Origin: JAKAGZ01 sp963748105
GTDB taxonomy: Bacteria; Bacteroidota; Ignavibacteria; Ignavibacteriales; Ignavibacteriaceae
Length of the DNA: 64,000 nucleotides
Reading direction: 5' to 3'
Assembly (NCBI GenBank): GCA_963748105.1
Contig: CAVVHP010000016.1
Span: 62,001 to 126,000, forward strand
The notes beneath the pieces are model-generated. The model saw nothing but the letters and a program-made list of their open reading frames with translations, was not told the origin of the DNA and did no database searches. Position numbers and translations under genes: made by a program. Of the stretch, positions 33,545-42,577 are shown piece by piece. Each line of letters opens with the position of its first letter. Positions within the stretch are counted from its first letter, which is position 1.

Positions 33545-35155
33545 ATGAGCACAGTCTCCACTGAAGATTTAGTCTCAAGGCTATCTCTTCAGGTAACTTC
33601 ATTTCAGGATGGATTTAAGATACTTGCAAAATCTTCTTCGCTTGAAGAACTTGCCTTGAATTTTAACCACATTCTCAGGGGCTCATTACTAATAACTGAT
33701 GTTAATCTCTTCTATAAATCAAATAAAGAAGCTGAATGGACTACGCTGTTTTCAAAAGATGATAGATATAGTAATTCACTGAATGACCTGGAAATATCCG
33801 ATAAATATTCGATCAATTTTCCTGAAAATAAAGGATATAAAGTCCTCAGCACAATCCCGCTTGTTAATAAATCATACTTTGGAATAATCCTCGGGAACAA
33901 ACTGGATAAAACTGAATATTCAGAAATTGAAAAAATATTTCTGCAGATATTTATGCAGATTCTTGATAATGCTCACCAGGCATTTATCAATTACAAAAAG
34001 GAAAAGCAATTAATATTTGAATTAAAGCACAGAGTTGTTCAGCTGAACAACCTGATAGGTACCGGTATTGAGATTTCAAATCTTCATAAAATCGGTTTCC
34101 AGCTTGAGCTCGCGCTTGAAAGAGCGGTCTCACTAACAAATGCATCAAGAGGATTGTTGCGCACAATTAAGGGAGATAAAGTAATCTCTACAATTGCTTT
34201 ACCTGTAACTGCAGATGCGGATGATATCCTTTCTGTGAAATATAAAATTGAAACAGAAGTAGAATTCCAGGGATTAAAATATTCCTTTTGTCTTGCTAAT
34301 AAGGAAACAAGGAAAGGAATTGAAGATTTTGATGATACTGACAAAATTCTTCTCTCTGCAATTGCAATGCAAGTAACCGCCGCGCTTGAAAATGAGCATT
34401 TACACAAAGAAGCATTGCTGAAAGAAAAAATTAAGAAAGAACTTAGTGTTGCTTCAACAATTCAGCAGAAAATTATTCCTGCTGAATTACCGGAAATACC
34501 CGGATATGATATTGCCGGAATTAATATACCTTCTGCAGAAGTTGGTGGCGACTATTACGATTGTATGAAACTCAATGATGGAAGATTCGCGCTAATTATT
34601 GCCGATGTTGCCGGTAAAGGTGTCCCTTCTGCTTTGCTCGTAAGTACGCTTAACGCATCATTGTTCTCATATCTTGATATGCAGATTTCGCTTTCTGATA
34701 TGGCGATGAAAATAAACTCAATTATTTTTAACGCTTCACCACCCGATAAATTCATCACTTTTTTTATAGCAGTACTTAATCCTGAAAATGGTGAACTCGA
34801 TATAATTAATGCTGGGCACAACCCTATACTCCTATTAAGGAATGATAAAACATTGAAGAAAATTGACGCTGGTGGCGTTGCTTTCGGAATGTTTGATATG
34901 GGTTTACCATTTGAAGGCGAACAATTAGTAATTGAACAAGGCGAGAGATTATTATTGTACACGGATGGAATTCCTGAAGCAATGAACGAAAATGAAGAAG
35001 AATATTCCGACCCGAAAATGGAAGCATTTTTCTGTGAAAATACTCCTGATAAAGCAGATGATTTTATTAATAACATTGTAGCCGATGTTAGAGATCATAC
35101 TGCCGGTACACTACAAAGCGATGATATTACAGCACTATATCTTATAAGAAAATAA
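33545..35155 (+). CDS. RsbU/SpoIIE-type protein phosphatase with GAF-like sensor
   Basis: 536 residues. The N-terminal 280 contain one or two GAF-like alpha/beta modules joined by helices; a coiled coil (about 285-305) leads to a PP2C-type SpoIIE domain with ASTIQQKIIPAELPEIPGYDI, the metal-binding AEVGGDYYD, IADVAGKGVPSALL and LLYTDGIPEA, SDDIT at the end. It would dephosphorylate the adjacent STAS antagonist and so activate the partner switch. There is no transmembrane helix, so the signal is cytoplasmic. Confidence 0.88.
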   Translation: MSTVSTEDLVSRLSLQVTSFQDGFKILAKSSSLEELALNFNHILRGSLLITDVNLFYKSNKEAEWTTLFSKDDRYSNSLNDLEISDKYSINFPENKGYKVLSTIPLVNKSYFGIILGNKLDKTEYSEIEKIFLQIFMQILDNAHQAFINYKKEKQLIFELKHRVVQLNNLIGTGIEISNLHKIGFQLELALERAVSLTNASRGLLRTIKGDKVISTIALPVTADADDILSVKYKIETEVEFQGLKYSFCLANKETRKGIEDFDDTDKILLSAIAMQVTAALENEHLHKEALLKEKIKKELSVASTIQQKIIPAELPEIPGYDIAGINIPSAEVGGDYYDCMKLNDGRFALIIADVAGKGVPSALLVSTLNASLFSYLDMQISLSDMAMKINSIIFNASPPDKFITFFIAVLNPENGELDIINAGHNPILLLRNDKTLKKIDAGGVAFGMFDMGLPFEGEQLVIEQGERLLLYTDGIPEAMNENEEEYSDPKMEAFFCENTPDKADDFINNIVADVRDHTAGTLQSDDITALYLIRK

Positions 35156-35188
35156 AAGTTTAAATCTTAGTGTTCTGATTTCATAAAC

Positions 35189-35253
35189 TGTCATCCTGAA
35201 CTTGGTTCAGGATCGAATTATTTGTTGGATTCTGAAATAAATTCAGAATGACA
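35189..35253. repeat. Dispersed palindromic element, type B copy 2
   Basis: A 65-base element, TGTCATCCTGAACTTGG at the left and ATTCAGAATGACA at the right, with nested inverted repeat CCTGAAC/GTTCAGG and ATTCTGAAA/TTCAGAAT. Same length and order as the copy at 25745. It fills the gap between two phosphatase genes. Confidence 0.75.
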
Positions 35254-35323
35254 ACAAACATTTTCTTCTTTTAGTGAAATCAGGACACTCAAGCACCAGA
35301 AATTTATTATAAACGAGGATCAA

Positions 35324-38300
35324 ATGAACAAAACTTCATTGAAAGTTTTTGCATTTCTTTTATTCCTTTCGGGCATTTATTCCATAATGCAGGCACAGCA
35401 GAAATCTAAAACCGAAGCAAACGCCGACCTGGTGAAATACACAAATAAAGAAGGACTTCCTTCAACCAACTATTCAAACATTACGCAGACAAAGGACGGT
35501 TATATCTGGATAAGCGGCGTTGAGGGCACATACAGGTTTGATGGCTATGATTTTGAGGAGGTAGGGGAGGATATCGGTTTACCGAAAATGCAGGATTTCT
35601 ATTATGACTCTACTAAAAATATTATGTATTTCGCCTCGCCGAAGAAATTTATAACATTTGACGGTAAAGATTTTAAGGTATATACGGATAAAGAAGGATA
35701 TAAGATTAACGGCCTTTCGGGGCAGGTCATCACTTTTGTTGATGCTGATAGTAAAGGAAGAATATGGGTTGGTTCAATAACTCCTTTTGTTGATAAAAAA
35801 TTTAACGGCGGGCTTACAAAATTTGAAAATGGAAAATTTACTATTTATGATTCAACCAATTACCCGCTGGATAATGCTACCAATTTTATCGAATCTCCTT
35901 ACGGCGATTTAATTTTTAACTCAGGCGGACATAACACACAAACAAGGGAAGGCTCTTACATTGCGTTATTTAAAAATGGTGTTTTTACAAAAATAGATGA
36001 ATCAAAAGGTATACACCTTCAAGGTGCTTCTATGTTCGATAAAGATTTGGTGAATTCTGTCGATCAGGACGGCAATCTATGGCTTGCCTGCTACGGTGGT
36101 AATATTTTATCTGGTGCTTCAAAAGCAGGTGTGCTGATGTATGATGGAAAAAACTTCCATGAATATACTGACTTTTTAAAATATCTTAATAGTAATCAAT
36201 TACCTGCGGAAGTCTATTATAATAAGAATATGGATAAATTATTCCTTACCACATTTAATATTGAAGGAGAGGTCTTCACAGGTAGAAATAACGGTGTCTT
36301 TGAATTTAAAAACGGGAAATGGATTCCTTCATCCATATTAAAAAATATTGGAACAATCAGGAATATGAAAACGGGCAATCCAATCACAGACTTTAAGTAT
36401 GCCAGTATTATCATGATGAAAGCGACCAGGTATTTCCCGGAGTTACTGGTACTCAATGGAACCGCACAGGCACAAAGTTCTAAATATCCTGATCAGATTT
36501 TTGGTCTTAATAACGGGAAATTTCAAAAATACGATGCTTTTAACGGGGGATTTTCACAGTCGTTAGGTGATGGTGCATTAATGCGTTCTCAAAAGGGTTT
36601 TGCCATTTATTACCCGAATAAATCTAAAATGCTTACAGAGAAAGACGGATTACTTAAAGTTCAAAGTAATATCCCTAATTTTTTCACAGACCTCGATGGA
36701 GTAGTATGGTTATCATATTCATATACGGATTTACCCGCTTATGCAAAAACAACCGCAAGCGGAGTAAATGTCTGGGATGGTAAAAGTTTAAGAGCAATAA
36801 CTGAAAAAGACGGTCTTGCAAGTAACATAACGTTTAATGCATTCCAGGATAGTAAAAAACGCATCTGGATTACTACATCTAAAGGCGTTACAATGGTAAG
36901 GGAAATCAGAAACAGTGACGGGCAATTTCTCTTTAAATTAAATAATATTAAAACGGAAAATGGTAGTGCATATAATGCTTCTAATGTCCTTGAAACAAAA
37001 AATGGTGAAGTTTATGCTTGGGAGGGATATGTACGCCCGGCAGATAATGATGTTGTAAAAGCTGACTTTTTCCTTGGCAAATATAATGGTGATGCTTTTG
37101 AGGAAATTAAGTCTCCATTTAGTGAATCGGATAATAATAAATATAAACTTTATGATTTTAAAGAAGACAATAAAGGGAGGCTTTGGTTTATAGGAATATT
37201 TGCAAATAACAAGAAAGATATTACTGTTGCTAAATCGAAGGTAATGATTTATGATGGTAAATCGTGGAGTGAACCGGCTAAAGACTGGGCAGTTCCCGGT
37301 GATCAACTTCACTATGTAGGTAAACTGGATAATGGGATGTATTTCCTTACCGTAGGTGGGTTTTATGTATTTAATGGCGATAAATTTGTTAATCTGAGCG
37401 ATAGCGTTAATGAAAATGCAGATTTCAGAATACTAAAAGGTGCCAGTGTTGCCGGAACTAAAACAGATATCCAGGCAGGAGGCAAATTATATATAAGATT
37501 AAGAAACAGGGGACTTGTAATTTATGACGGAACGAATCTGAAATTTTTTACAAAAAAGGATGGTCTTCCTTCTACAAATCTGTCCAACCCAATTTCGGAT
37601 GATTATAGGGGCATTGTCTACTTCTCAAGTCCTGTAGGTGCCTTGATGATAAAAGGGGATAAATTTCAATCCTACTATGATGATGAAAGTATTGTTACAG
37701 GCGGGCCATATATTTCTTCAATGGACGGAAGCGGAAATATGGTGGAATATTATAACGGGGTTGGGCTTTATATCAATAAAACTGAAACGAGAAGTTATCC
37801 TTTAAAAATTTCATCAGTAAGTGTTGCAGACAAATCCCACTTTTACCAATTCCCTGAAAAATTATCCTATTCCCAGAATTCATTCATTTTTAATTACGCC
37901 GCGTTTAATTATAAAGATCCTGATCAAACTACTTATGAACATTTCCTTGAAGGATACGACAAAGGGTGGTCCCGTCCAAGCGACCTGGCTTTTGCCGAAT
38001 ACCAGAATATTCCGGCGGGAGACTATACTTTCCGCGTCCGCGGAGTAACTTCAAACGGGGTTAAAACTAATGAAGCATCGTATTCCTTTATAGTAAGTCC
38101 ACCTTTATGGAGAACGTGGTGGGCCTATACGCTATATTTAATCTTTATAGCATTCGGACTGGTGGGAATAAGAAAATATGAGAAAGGTAAAATTGTTAAA
38201 CAGGAACAGGAAAAATTAAAAGAGGAAAGAGCAGCAGCGGCATTAAAGGAAGCGAATTTAAGAGCGCAGATAGCCGAAGCAGATAATAAGAGAAAGACGC

Positions 38301-39010
38301 TTGAACTTGAAGAAGCCAGGAATCTCCAATTATCAATGCTTCCTAAAGAGCTCCCAAAACTTCCACACATTGATATTGCTGTTTATATGCAGACTGCAAC
38401 AGAAGTTGGCGGTGATTATTATGATTTCCACGTCCACACTGATGGAACACTCACAGTAATTTTGGGTGATGCGACCGGTCACGGAATGATGTCCGGTATG
38501 ATGGTTTCTATTATGAAATCTTTATTTATGTCAGACAGAACTCACAAGGAAATTAAACCTTTCTTCGAAAACGCGAGCACTTCAATTAAAGATATGCAGC
38601 TCGGAAGATTAATGATGGCATTAACCTGCGTGCAGATAAGCGTTGATAGAGTAATTACAGCAAATGCAGGAATGCCTCCATTATATATTTATAGAAGTAA
38701 CCAGCAAAAAATTGAGGAAATAAATATTAATAATATGCCGCTTGGCGCTATGAAAATGATTAATTATGACATATCAGAAACAAAGGTTGAAAAGGGTGAC
38801 ACACTTTTAATGATGAGTGACGGCTTTGCAGAATTAAAAAATAAAGATGAGGAAATCTACGGTTACAGGAGAGCGAGAAATAATTTTGAAGAAGTAGCCA
38901 ACAGGAAACCGGATGAAATAATTTCTTATTTACGGGATAAGGGGAATGAGTGGACCGATCACCAGGAGCCTGATGATGATGTTACATTTGTGGTGGTAAA
39001 AATGAAATAG
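35324..39010 (+). CDS. Beta-propeller/Y_Y_Y sensor with SpoIIE phosphatase output
   Basis: 1228 residues. A signal peptide ends near residue 25; repeated Reg_prop-type units (for example YIWISGVEGTYRFDGYDF, GRIWVGS, RIWITTSKGV, GLPSTNLSNPISDDYRGI) form a large periplasmic propeller up to about 800. A Y_Y_Y domain follows at about 830-920 (FNYAAFNYKDPDQTTYEHFLEGYDKGW), then one transmembrane helix near 930-948, a coiled coil and a SpoIIE phosphatase domain with ATEVGGDYYDF and LGDATGHGMMSG. The sensor is that of hybrid two-component systems, but the output is a phosphatase instead of a histidine kinase. Confidence 0.9.
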   Translation: MNKTSLKVFAFLLFLSGIYSIMQAQQKSKTEANADLVKYTNKEGLPSTNYSNITQTKDGYIWISGVEGTYRFDGYDFEEVGEDIGLPKMQDFYYDSTKNIMYFASPKKFITFDGKDFKVYTDKEGYKINGLSGQVITFVDADSKGRIWVGSITPFVDKKFNGGLTKFENGKFTIYDSTNYPLDNATNFIESPYGDLIFNSGGHNTQTREGSYIALFKNGVFTKIDESKGIHLQGASMFDKDLVNSVDQDGNLWLACYGGNILSGASKAGVLMYDGKNFHEYTDFLKYLNSNQLPAEVYYNKNMDKLFLTTFNIEGEVFTGRNNGVFEFKNGKWIPSSILKNIGTIRNMKTGNPITDFKYASIIMMKATRYFPELLVLNGTAQAQSSKYPDQIFGLNNGKFQKYDAFNGGFSQSLGDGALMRSQKGFAIYYPNKSKMLTEKDGLLKVQSNIPNFFTDLDGVVWLSYSYTDLPAYAKTTASGVNVWDGKSLRAITEKDGLASNITFNAFQDSKKRIWITTSKGVTMVREIRNSDGQFLFKLNNIKTENGSAYNASNVLETKNGEVYAWEGYVRPADNDVVKADFFLGKYNGDAFEEIKSPFSESDNNKYKLYDFKEDNKGRLWFIGIFANNKKDITVAKSKVMIYDGKSWSEPAKDWAVPGDQLHYVGKLDNGMYFLTVGGFYVFNGDKFVNLSDSVNENADFRILKGASVAGTKTDIQAGGKLYIRLRNRGLVIYDGTNLKFFTKKDGLPSTNLSNPISDDYRGIVYFSSPVGALMIKGDKFQSYYDDESIVTGGPYISSMDGSGNMVEYYNGVGLYINKTETRSYPLKISSVSVADKSHFYQFPEKLSYSQNSFIFNYAAFNYKDPDQTTYEHFLEGYDKGWSRPSDLAFAEYQNIPAGDYTFRVRGVTSNGVKTNEASYSFIVSPPLWRTWWAYTLYLIFIAFGLVGIRKYEKGKIVKQEQEKLKEERAAAALKEANLRAQIAEADNKRKTLELEEARNLQLSMLPKELPKLPHIDIAVYMQTATEVGGDYYDFHVHTDGTLTVILGDATGHGMMSGMMVSIMKSLFMSDRTHKEIKPFFENASTSIKDMQLGRLMMALTCVQISVDRVITANAGMPPLYIYRSNQQKIEEININNMPLGAMKMINYDISETKVEKGDTLLMMSDGFAELKNKDEEIYGYRRARNNFEEVANRKPDEIISYLRDKGNEWTDHQEPDDDVTFVVVKMK

Positions 39011-39018
39011 AGGCGTGT

Positions 39019-39540
39019 TTAATTATTTATATATCCGTCGCCCAGAATAATCCCTTTTAGCGTAACGCTTTTTTCTATTTGCTTTTCGAGATTATTGAAA
39101 TGATTCCAAAGATATTCAATTCTTTTATTCTCATCCTGTATGGTAAGCAGGGTTTGCTGCTGAGTTAAGGTTAATCCTGATTTTTCAGCAATCTTAAATG
39201 TTTTGATGGGGTTTTTTATGTAGTTAATCCAGAATGAATCTTCAATTTTGAAGTTAACCTTTTCGATTATTTCTTTGAACTTATTTTTTAATTCTTCAAC
39301 AGCGTACTCGTTAACAGACACTTCATTTAAATCGTTATATCCTTCTACACGCGCTTCAAAATAACCATCAGGATGCTCGTGGTATTCAAGAATTATAATT
39401 CTCCGTATACCGTGAACAACAATGTCAGATTCGCCATTATCGTATTCTTTGAGAGTACTCAGATATTTTAACGTGGGTCCCAATTTTGGAAATCTCAGTT
39501 CCGATCTGGGCAACAATCCCAAAACCCACATTGTTTTCAC
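39019..39540 (-). CDS. Lon N-terminal-domain (LON substrate-binding) protein, C-terminal piece
   Basis: Carries the rest of a stand-alone Lon-N domain (YLSTLKEYDNGESDIVVHGIRRIIILEY) and a helical C-terminal part ending in a short conserved-looking tail (ILGDGYINN). It continues the frame of 39437-39652 after removal of one base of the T4 run at 39466-39469; the ATG at 39540 is internal. There is no ATPase or protease domain. Small Lon-N proteins are common but their role is unclear; adaptor or substrate-binding functions have been suggested for the fold. Confidence 0.75.
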   Translation of the reverse strand: MKTMWVLGLLPRSELRFPKLGPTLKYLSTLKEYDNGESDIVVHGIRRIIILEYHEHPDGYFEARVEGYNDLNEVSVNEYAVEELKNKFKEIIEKVNFKIEDSFWINYIKNPIKTFKIAEKSGLTLTQQQTLLTIQDENKRIEYLWNHFNNLEKQIEKSVTLKGIILGDGYINN

Positions 39541-39652
39541 GACAGCGGCGTATCATTTTTTTATATCGCTCTTCAAAAATATGAAGAGGATATTTGGAAT
39601 CCGGAAAAACAACGATTGATAATGGAAATAATGATATTGTTGAAGTTGTCAT
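39437..39652 (-). CDS. Lon N-terminal-domain protein, N-terminal piece
   Basis: Begins TISLFPLSIVVFPDSKYPLHIFEERYKKMI, the classical start of the Lon substrate-binding PUA-like domain, followed by GFGIVAQIGTEISKIGT. After about residue 62 the family sequence moves to the 39019-39540 frame. Joined length is about 210 residues. The start lies 3 bases from the sod terminator tract. Confidence 0.78.
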   Translation of the reverse strand: MTTSTISLFPLSIVVFPDSKYPLHIFEERYKKMIRRCRENNVGFGIVAQIGTEISKIGTHVKISEYSQRIR

Positions 39653-39654
39653 AT

Positions 39655-39712
39655 AAAAAAGAAGGTTGTCTCAAATAAACAGGGAAATCCTGATATTGTT
39701 TGAAACAACCTT
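39655..39712 (-). terminator. Terminator after the superoxide dismutase gene
   Basis: On the minus strand AAGGTTGT (39705-39712) pairs with ACAACCTT (39662-39669), and the flanking TTTCAAA/TTTGAGA extends the stem. A T6 tract (39655-39660 on the plus strand as A6) follows. It lies 23 bases after the sod stop codon. Confidence 0.8.
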
Positions 39713-39734
39713 TACGAAATTATTTAATTATTAT

Positions 39735-40343
39735 TTATTTTGCTTTTGAAAAACGATTCGCTACTTCATCCCAGTTAACTACGTTAAACCAGTTTTCAAT
39801 GTAATCGGGTCTTTTATTCTGATATTTCAAATAGTATGCGTGTTCCCATACGTCAAGACCTAAGATTGGTGTACCTTTTGTCTCAGCGAGATCCATCAAG
39901 GGATTATCCTGGTTAGGTGTTGAGCAGATAGCGAGCTTACCATCACTAACTATGAGCCATGCCCAGCCGGAACCAAATCTTGTGGCTGCAGCATTACTAA
40001 ACTGCTTTTTAAATTCATCAAATGAACCAAAAGTTGAATCAATTGTAGTTGCAAGTTCACCTGCTGGTTTCCCGCCGCCGCCATTTTTCATTACAGTCCA
40101 GAAAAGTGAATGATTAAAGTGTCCACCACCGTTATTTCTGACTGCTGTAGAATATTTAGATACATTCTGCATCAGTTCTTTGAGTGATTTTCCTTCAAGC
40201 TCTGTTCCTTCAACTGCTGCATTTAATTTAGTTACATATCCGGCGTGATGTTTACCATGATGAATTTCCATTGTTTGTTTGTCAACATAAGGTTCAAGTG
40301 CATCGTGTGCATATGGTAATGCCGGTAATTCGAATTTTGCCAT
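39735..40343 (-). CDS. Superoxide dismutase [Fe or Mn]
   Basis: Converts superoxide to oxygen and hydrogen peroxide. 202 residues; metal ligands are His in MEIHHGKHH near 27-33, His in GGHFNHSLFW near 75-83, and Asp/His in LDVWEHAYYLKYQN near 160-173. Normal length and no signal peptide, so cytoplasmic. Fe versus Mn use cannot be decided from sequence. Next to Fe-S assembly and Rrf2 genes, suggesting an oxygen-response neighbourhood (inference). Confidence 0.95.
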   Translation of the reverse strand: MAKFELPALPYAHDALEPYVDKQTMEIHHGKHHAGYVTKLNAAVEGTELEGKSLKELMQNVSKYSTAVRNNGGGHFNHSLFWTVMKNGGGGKPAGELATTIDSTFGSFDEFKKQFSNAAATRFGSGWAWLIVSDGKLAICSTPNQDNPLMDLAETKGTPILGLDVWEHAYYLKYQNKRPDYIENWFNVVNWDEVANRFSKAK

Positions 40344-40413
40344 TTCCTTTACTCCTTAAATTATTCTAAAATTTATTTTCTAATTAACTGATTAAAGTCC
40401 TGTTAAAAGGGGA

Positions 40414-40614
40414 CTAAACTCCAAATGATTCACCGCATCCACAGGTTTTGCTGGCATTCGGGTTATTGAACACAAATCCTTTTCCATTAAGACCGTCTGT
40501 AAAATCGAGAACGGTTCCGGAAAGATAAAATAGGCTTTTGCCATCTATAAATAATTTATACTCCGTTTTGATCAATTGTTGTATCACCTTCTTTAGCGGT
40601 TTCATCAAATCCAA
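40414..40614 (-). CDS. IscA/ErpA-type iron-sulfur assembly protein, C-terminal piece
   Basis: Carries the second half of a HesB/IscA domain: LFIDGKSLFYLSGTVLDF, NPNASKTCGCGESFGV with the C-terminal CxC metal site. The apparent ATG at 40614 is internal to the upstream frame; coding joins after deleting one base of the T4 run at 40566-40569. The joined protein is about 115 residues and has all three conserved cysteines. Confidence 0.85.
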   Translation of the reverse strand: MDLMKPLKKVIQQLIKTEYKLFIDGKSLFYLSGTVLDFTDGLNGKGFVFNNPNASKTCGCGESFGV

Positions 40615-40765
40615 GTGAATAAGTTAATCCTGAGCAGCCACCGCCTTTTACACCAACACGAAGGCCATAAGTTTCAGGAACTTTATTCTCACCCATAATC
40701 TTTTTTATTTCCTTTAGTGCTTTCTCTGTAACTTGAATATCACTCTCTGTCTGAACATCTGCCAT
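40556..40765 (-). CDS. IscA/ErpA-type iron-sulfur assembly protein, N-terminal piece
   Basis: Begins MADVQTESDIQVTEKALKEI and includes GLRVGVKGGGCSGLTYSL with the first conserved cysteine of A-type carriers, which deliver Fe-S clusters or iron to apoproteins. The frame stops at 40556 shortly after DTTIDQN; the family continues in the other frame. No iscS or iscU gene is adjacent. Confidence 0.85.
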   Translation of the reverse strand: MADVQTESDIQVTEKALKEIKKIMGENKVPETYGLRVGVKGGGCSGLTYSLGFDETAKEGDTTIDQNGV

Positions 40766-40878
40766 TTCTGTGTTTCCTTAATTATTAAAATTAAAGTTTA
40801 TTAATTAAATAACTATCCCGGTGATTACCAGCCCAGGCTACCGGGGGCTGGCAATGCGGCGCGGGATTTAACTAATCT

Positions 40879-41181
40879 CTATAAAGGATCACCGGGTTCT
40901 TTTGTTAAGAACTGGGGATAGTTAACTTTCCAGGTATTCCTGTTAACAGGAATAAATAATTTCTGTGTTTCAAAATATTCTGCAAGTCTTTTAGCAAGTA
41001 CTTCTGCTTCGGGATATTTAATTTCAATATCTTTTTTTTCAAAAAATTGCTGAATGCCGAACTGAAAATCTCTGAAAAAAAAGTTTGAATTATGAAAGAC
41101 TGGGAATTTTGCCTTTAAGAAATTAAGAAAGACATTCTCATCATTTTTAAGTTGGTCAAAATATTTATCTAAATTTTTCAT
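40879..41181 (-). CDS. Hypothetical protein between Fe-S carrier and Rrf2 genes
   Basis: A 100-residue soluble, aromatic-rich protein (many Phe and Lys residues, for example NSNFFFRDFQFGIQQFF) without cysteines, signal peptide or transmembrane helix. I do not recognise it. It starts 17 bases downstream of the Rrf2 stop codon on the same strand, so the two are probably co-transcribed; an Rrf2-linked role in Fe-S or redox regulation is only a guess from position. Confidence 0.6.
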   Translation of the reverse strand: MKNLDKYFDQLKNDENVFLNFLKAKFPVFHNSNFFFRDFQFGIQQFFEKKDIEIKYPEAEVLAKRLAEYFETQKLFIPVNRNTWKVNYPQFLTKEPGDPL

Positions 41182-41198
41182 CTCTGTTACCCCTTTAA

Positions 41199-41606
41199 TT
41201 ATAAAATGTTACTGATTTTCGTGTTTTGAAATAACTTATCAATTTCAAGCTGAACTTTTGCAAGTGGATCTCTGATCTGGCAACAATCCCATCGTTGACA
41301 ATCATCATAACCGCCATCATTTTTCATACACTGTGTCAATCTGTAATGCGGTTCTATTGCCAGAATTATATCCATTAAAGCAATTTCATCCGGGCTTTTT
41401 GAAAGGGAATATCCGCCTTTTACGCCTTGAAATGAATCAATTAGCTTTTTTTTTGAAAGTTTTTGCAGAACTTTCGCAATAAACTCGTAAGGGATATCAA
41501 ATTTATTTGCTATTTCCCTTGCTGTTGAAGCATTTTCACTATTTTTTTGAGCCATATATTTTACTGCTATAAACGCGTATTCTGTCTTTTTAGATAATTT
41601 TAACAT
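41199..41606 (-). CDS. Rrf2-family transcriptional regulator with cysteine cluster
   Basis: 135 residues. A winged helix with TAREIANKFDIPYEFIAKVLQKL and the Rrf2 beta-wing GVKGGYSLSKSPDEI is followed by the sensory loop CMKNDGGYDDCQRWDCCQIRDPL, which has four cysteines in the region where IscR, NsrR and RsrR bind an Fe-S cluster. It likely senses Fe-S status, NO or oxygen. Downstream on the same strand are an unknown protein, the IscA-like carrier and superoxide dismutase, plausible targets. Confidence 0.88.
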   Translation of the reverse strand: MLKLSKKTEYAFIAVKYMAQKNSENASTAREIANKFDIPYEFIAKVLQKLSKKKLIDSFQGVKGGYSLSKSPDEIALMDIILAIEPHYRLTQCMKNDGGYDDCQRWDCCQIRDPLAKVQLEIDKLFQNTKISNIL

Positions 41607-41773
41607 ATAAAACCGGACTATTTTTGTCGTATATCAAACTTAAAAATTATTCATAGAAATTGCAAATTTAAATTCGTACAATTATTCTACGTTTTTAGTT
41701 AAATACTTCAAATAATTCTATTTTGATTTCTCAATAGAAACCTATATAATGTTTATCAAAATAAAGGTACTAA

Positions 41774-42577
41774 ATGATTATGAAAAGGATACTTATAGCA
41801 AATAACTTCGGGCTAATATTATTATTCTTTATAATCTCTTCATTGACACTATTCAGCCAGACAATAGATTCATTAAATACTGTTGATAGTCTGCAAATTA
41901 CTTGGGCCAAACTTGATACTACCGGCTCGATTTCACTTGGAAATGAATGGAAATATCATCCTGGTGATGATACAGCCTGGGCAGATATGGGCTTTAATGA
42001 TTCAAATTGGCAGAAAATTAACACGCGTTTAAATTTTGATAGTCTGAAGGAGAATACCTGGCAGGGATTTGGCTGGTTCAGGAAAAAATTTGATATTGAT
42101 TCGTCTCTCTACAATCATCCGGTAGCCTTTACTGTTGACCAAAGAGGTGCCTCTGAAATATATCTAAATGGAAAACTTATACGGAAATACGGAGTTTTTA
42201 GTAAAAACGCTGATAAAGAGGTTACATATAATCCCCAAAATATTCCATTTGTAACTGTTCTTGACTCAAACAGCGTACAGGTACTTGCAATAAGGTATTC
42301 TAATTTAAACGGGGAAAAATATTACGACCGGTACAGGGGATCTGCTGATGAAGCAGGCTTTTCAATCAGTATCAGGCCCGGCAATAAGTCTATAGAACAA
42401 AAAGTTGCAAGATACATTTTTCGGAACTTTTTTATTTACTGTGCTGGGAGGAATACTTCTTGCATTTGCCGTTCTGCATATGCTGATTTATTTCTTTTAC
42501 TCAAGGGGGAAAGAAAATTTATTTTATGCCATGTTCGCCGGTTCAATGGCATTGTTTTTTGGTGCTGCATTATATAG
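41774..42577 (+). CDS. Jelly-roll/7TM sensor with SpoIIE phosphatase, piece 1 (periplasmic sensor)
   Basis: Residues 1-30 form a signal peptide; about 45-205 make a beta-sandwich of galactose-binding type (EWKYHPGDDTAWADMGFNDSNW, GWFRKKFDI, ASEIYLNGKLIRKYG), the layout of the extracellular domain of 7TMR-DISM receptors. After EQK near residue 210 this frame becomes Cys-rich nonsense; the protein continues in the 42405-42824 frame once one A is removed from A5 at 42399-42403. The complete protein would be about 704 residues. Confidence 0.8.
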   Translation: MIMKRILIANNFGLILLFFIISSLTLFSQTIDSLNTVDSLQITWAKLDTTGSISLGNEWKYHPGDDTAWADMGFNDSNWQKINTRLNFDSLKENTWQGFGWFRKKFDIDSSLYNHPVAFTVDQRGASEIYLNGKLIRKYGVFSKNADKEVTYNPQNIPFVTVLDSNSVQVLAIRYSNLNGEKYYDRYRGSADEAGFSISIRPGNKSIEQKVARYIFRNFFIYCAGRNTSCICRSAYADLFLLLKGERKFILCHVRRFNGIVFWCCII

